Made by a program: the position numbers and the translations under genes
Source of the DNA: Micavibrio_A sp035759665
GTDB lineage: Bacteria; Pseudomonadota; Alphaproteobacteria; Micavibrionales; Micavibrionaceae
Assembly (NCBI GenBank): GCA_035759665.1
Contig: DASTUM010000005.1
Span: forward strand, 1-6,116
Direction: 5' to 3'
Length of the DNA stretch: 6,116 nt
Part shown: one piece after another, positions 4,717-6,116 of the stretch
Layout: every line of letters begins with the position of its first letter
Numbering within the stretch: the first letter of the stretch is position 1
Notes under the pieces: generated by a model
What the model saw: the letters and a program-made list of their open reading frames with translations, nothing else
The model's database searches: none
Told to the model about the DNA's origin: nothing

Positions 4717-5691
4717 TTAAAAATCGGCGAAAGGTTCGTGATCTGGCTTTTTCTGGAAACCCAGCGCGTCCCAGCTCTTGGCAAGATCGGCAGGCAGCGG
4801 GGCCTGCAATTTCAGGCTTTTGCGCGTGACCGGATGGCTGAATTGCAGCGAGCGGGCATGCAGGTGCAGCCTTTGCGTGATCCCCGGCCCCTCGATCGCC
4901 GCCTTGACTCCGTATTTGGCGTCGCCGAGCAGCGGGAAGCCCATATGCGCGGCGTGGACTCGGATCTGGTGTGTGCGGCCCGTCTTGGGCATGAAGGCGA
5001 CGAACGCGGCCTGGCGGCCCGCCACCTCCATCACCTCGTAATTGGTATAGGCCTTCTGGCCTTCTTTCATGTCAACGATCATCTTGTCTTTTTCCGGCCC
5101 GTGCGTGCCTTTGATAAGGGGCGCCTTGATCTCACCCTCCATATCGGTCGGCGCGGGGCTGGTGATCGCCCAATAGATTTTCTTCATGTCGCGGCCCTGA
5201 AACATCTTGCCGAGCCTACGCGCCATCTCCGCCGAACGCGCCAGCAGCAGCACGCCAGACGTATCCTTGTCGAGACGGTGGACGAGGCGCGGCTTCACGC
5301 CGTCCTTGCCGGTGAGCGCCTCTAACATCCCGTCGATATGCCGCTCGATATTCATCCCCCCTTGCGTGGCGATACCGGCGGGCTTGTTGATCGCGAGGAT
5401 ATCGCCGTCGTCATAGATCACGGCCTTGATAATCATTTCCGCGTCGTCTTCGCGAAGCCTGTAGCCATCGGTCTTTTCGGGGCGTTCATCCATCGGCGGC
5501 AGGCGGATTTCCTGCCCGGCCACAAGCCGCGTATCCGGCTTCGCGCGTTTGCCGTCGATCCTGATCTGCCCCGTGCGGATCAGCTTCTGCGCCATCACGA
5601 ACGACATTTCCTCGACGTTCTTTTTCAGCCAGCGGTCGAGGCGCTGCCCGTCGTCATCCTGCGGGACGGTGATATGCTGGACATCTTTCAT
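4717..5691 (-). CDS. Ribosomal large-subunit pseudouridine synthase, RluC/RluA family
   Basis: This enzyme converts specific uridines of RNA to pseudouridine; by family resemblance to RluC the target is probably 23S rRNA. The protein is 324 residues, close to E. coli RluC (319). An N-terminal S4 RNA-binding domain spans about residues 15-65 (GQRLDRWLKKN, then QKLIRTGQIRIDGKRAKPDTRLVAGQ). The catalytic domain follows: AINKPAGIATQGG (100-112), the signature VHRLDKDTSGVLLLAR (137-152) with catalytic D141, and the GRTHQIRVH segment near residue 240 typical of the family. HAAHMGFPLLGDAKYG and the C-terminal LHLHARSLQFSHP block complete the fold. The start ATG overlaps the crcB stop as ATGA (4 bases), implying translational coupling. 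The S4 domain and length favour RluC over RluA (no S4); RluD is possible, so I leave the symbol empty. Confidence 0.93.
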   Translation of the reverse strand: MKDVQHITVPQDDDGQRLDRWLKKNVEEMSFVMAQKLIRTGQIRIDGKRAKPDTRLVAGQEIRLPPMDERPEKTDGYRLREDDAEMIIKAVIYDDGDILAINKPAGIATQGGMNIERHIDGMLEALTGKDGVKPRLVHRLDKDTSGVLLLARSAEMARRLGKMFQGRDMKKIYWAITSPAPTDMEGEIKAPLIKGTHGPEKDKMIVDMKEGQKAYTNYEVMEVAGRQAAFVAFMPKTGRTHQIRVHAAHMGFPLLGDAKYGVKAAIEGPGITQRLHLHARSLQFSHPVTRKSLKLQAPLPADLAKSWDALGFQKKPDHEPFADF

Positions 5692-6068
5692 TGCACGAAA
5701 CTTCTCACGATAAACAGGCCGGCGAAAATGGCGGCCAGTGATAAAACCAGCGACAGAGCGATATAAAGCCCCGCCGCGCCAATCTGCCCGCGCTCATACA
5801 GCGTCGCGGCATCCAGCGAAAAAGACGAAAAGGTCGTAAACCCTCCGAGAACGCCCACCGTCAAAAACGCCCGCATTTCCTGCGAGGGGTTTCCGAGATG
5901 CGCGAACAGCGCGACGATGACGCCCATCACGAACGATCCCACGACATTGACGAACAGCGTGCCATAGGGAAACGCAGAGCCGAACAAAGACAACGCCCCC
6001 ACGCCCGCGAAATGCCGCAGAACCGACCCGATGGCGCCGCCCGCCGCGATGGATAAAACCATAGTCAT
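5688..6068 (-). CDS. crcB: Fluoride ion channel CrcB/Fluc
   Basis: CrcB is a small dual-topology inner-membrane channel that exports fluoride as a dimer. The 126-residue length is typical. There are four hydrophobic segments, about residues 4-24, 33-57, 66-89 and 97-122. Signature residues are present: GGAIGSVLRH (10-19), the pore Asn N41 in TLFVNVVGSF (37-46), and GGFTTFSSF (75-83) with F80 and F83, which match the phenylalanines that coordinate fluoride in characterised Fluc channels. The start ATG at 6068 has no clear Shine-Dalgarno; a second ATG at 6062 is possible. No fluoride riboswitch is visible in the 48 bases upstream within the window. The stop overlaps the next gene (ATGA), making this the first gene of the visible minus-strand operon. 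Confidence 0.95.
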   Translation of the reverse strand: MTMVLSIAAGGAIGSVLRHFAGVGALSLFGSAFPYGTLFVNVVGSFVMGVIVALFAHLGNPSQEMRAFLTVGVLGGFTTFSSFSLDAATLYERGQIGAAGLYIALSLVLSLAAIFAGLFIVRSFVQ

Positions 6069-6077
6069 GTCAGTGTT

Positions 6078-6116
6078 TTACCGCGCCCCGCGCCATTTGT
6101 CGAGCAGGCGTCGCAT
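6078..6116 (-). CDS. Possible 3' end of an upstream gene (last 12 codons)
   Basis: On the minus strand the window edge reads MRRLLDKWRGAR then TAA (6080-6078), 9 bases before the crcB ATG. The Arg/Lys/Trp-rich ending is a plausible C-terminus of a gene continuing beyond the window, but the other two minus frames also stay open to stops near here, so the frame is a guess. Too short to identify. Confidence 0.3.
   Translation of the reverse strand: MRRLLDKWRGAR

Noticed and set aside
4738..5325. 195-codon plus-strand frame opposite the pseudouridine synthase
   Set aside because: It lies fully antisense to a protein with intact S4 and HRLDKDTSG motifs; the frame is Arg/His-rich shadow sequence with no ribosome binding site noticed.
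6069..6116. Fluoride riboswitch upstream of crcB
   Set aside because: Only 48 bases are visible and I see no match to the conserved fluoride riboswitch core; a coding end of an upstream gene is at least as likely.

Overview
The window looks like chromosomal DNA of a GC-rich alphaproteobacterium. The main reason is an ATP12-family F1-ATPase assembly chaperone, a family found in alphaproteobacteria and mitochondria. It sits downstream of crcB and an RluC-type pseudouridine synthase, an order I recall from other alphaproteobacteria. I cannot place the genus. Coding density is very high: genes abut or overlap, and no stretch over 300 bases lacks a gene.

Left part (2-1893, plus strand): the C-terminal part of a MutL mismatch-repair protein with a metal-binding endonuclease motif, then a four-helix membrane protein of unknown function, then a PurN-type glycinamide ribonucleotide formyltransferase. 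Gaps are only 2 and 9 bases, so the three are probably co-transcribed.

Middle part (1890-2434): a lone Cro/CI-type DNA-binding protein on the minus strand, whose stop codon shares a CTAG with the purN stop. It is divergent from a previously unlisted 32-codon plus-strand ORF (2336-2434) that has a very strong ribosome binding site. Between them lies an AT-rich control region (34% GC over 2241-2340). It holds three regularly spaced ACAA-N6-TTGT half-palindromes (2251-2264, 2273-2286, 2297-2310) and a good sigma70-type promoter. The layout resembles a phage CI/Cro operator region and is the most interesting part of the window.

Right part (2418-6068, minus strand, read right to left): crcB (fluoride channel), an RluC-like pseudouridine synthase, a membrane-anchored AsmA-like protein of unknown function, the ATP12-family chaperone, and tag (3-methyladenine DNA glycosylase I). 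Three of the four junctions are overlaps of 1-4 bases (ATGA, TAATG, ATGA), so this is a tightly coupled operon. The fourth junction has a 57-base gap that could hold an internal promoter. The last 48 bases may contain the 3' end of another minus-strand gene.

Most genes are housekeeping functions (DNA repair, purine synthesis, rRNA modification, ATP synthase assembly, fluoride export). The candidates for undescribed biology are the small divergent repressor/microORF switch and the two uncharacterised membrane proteins.
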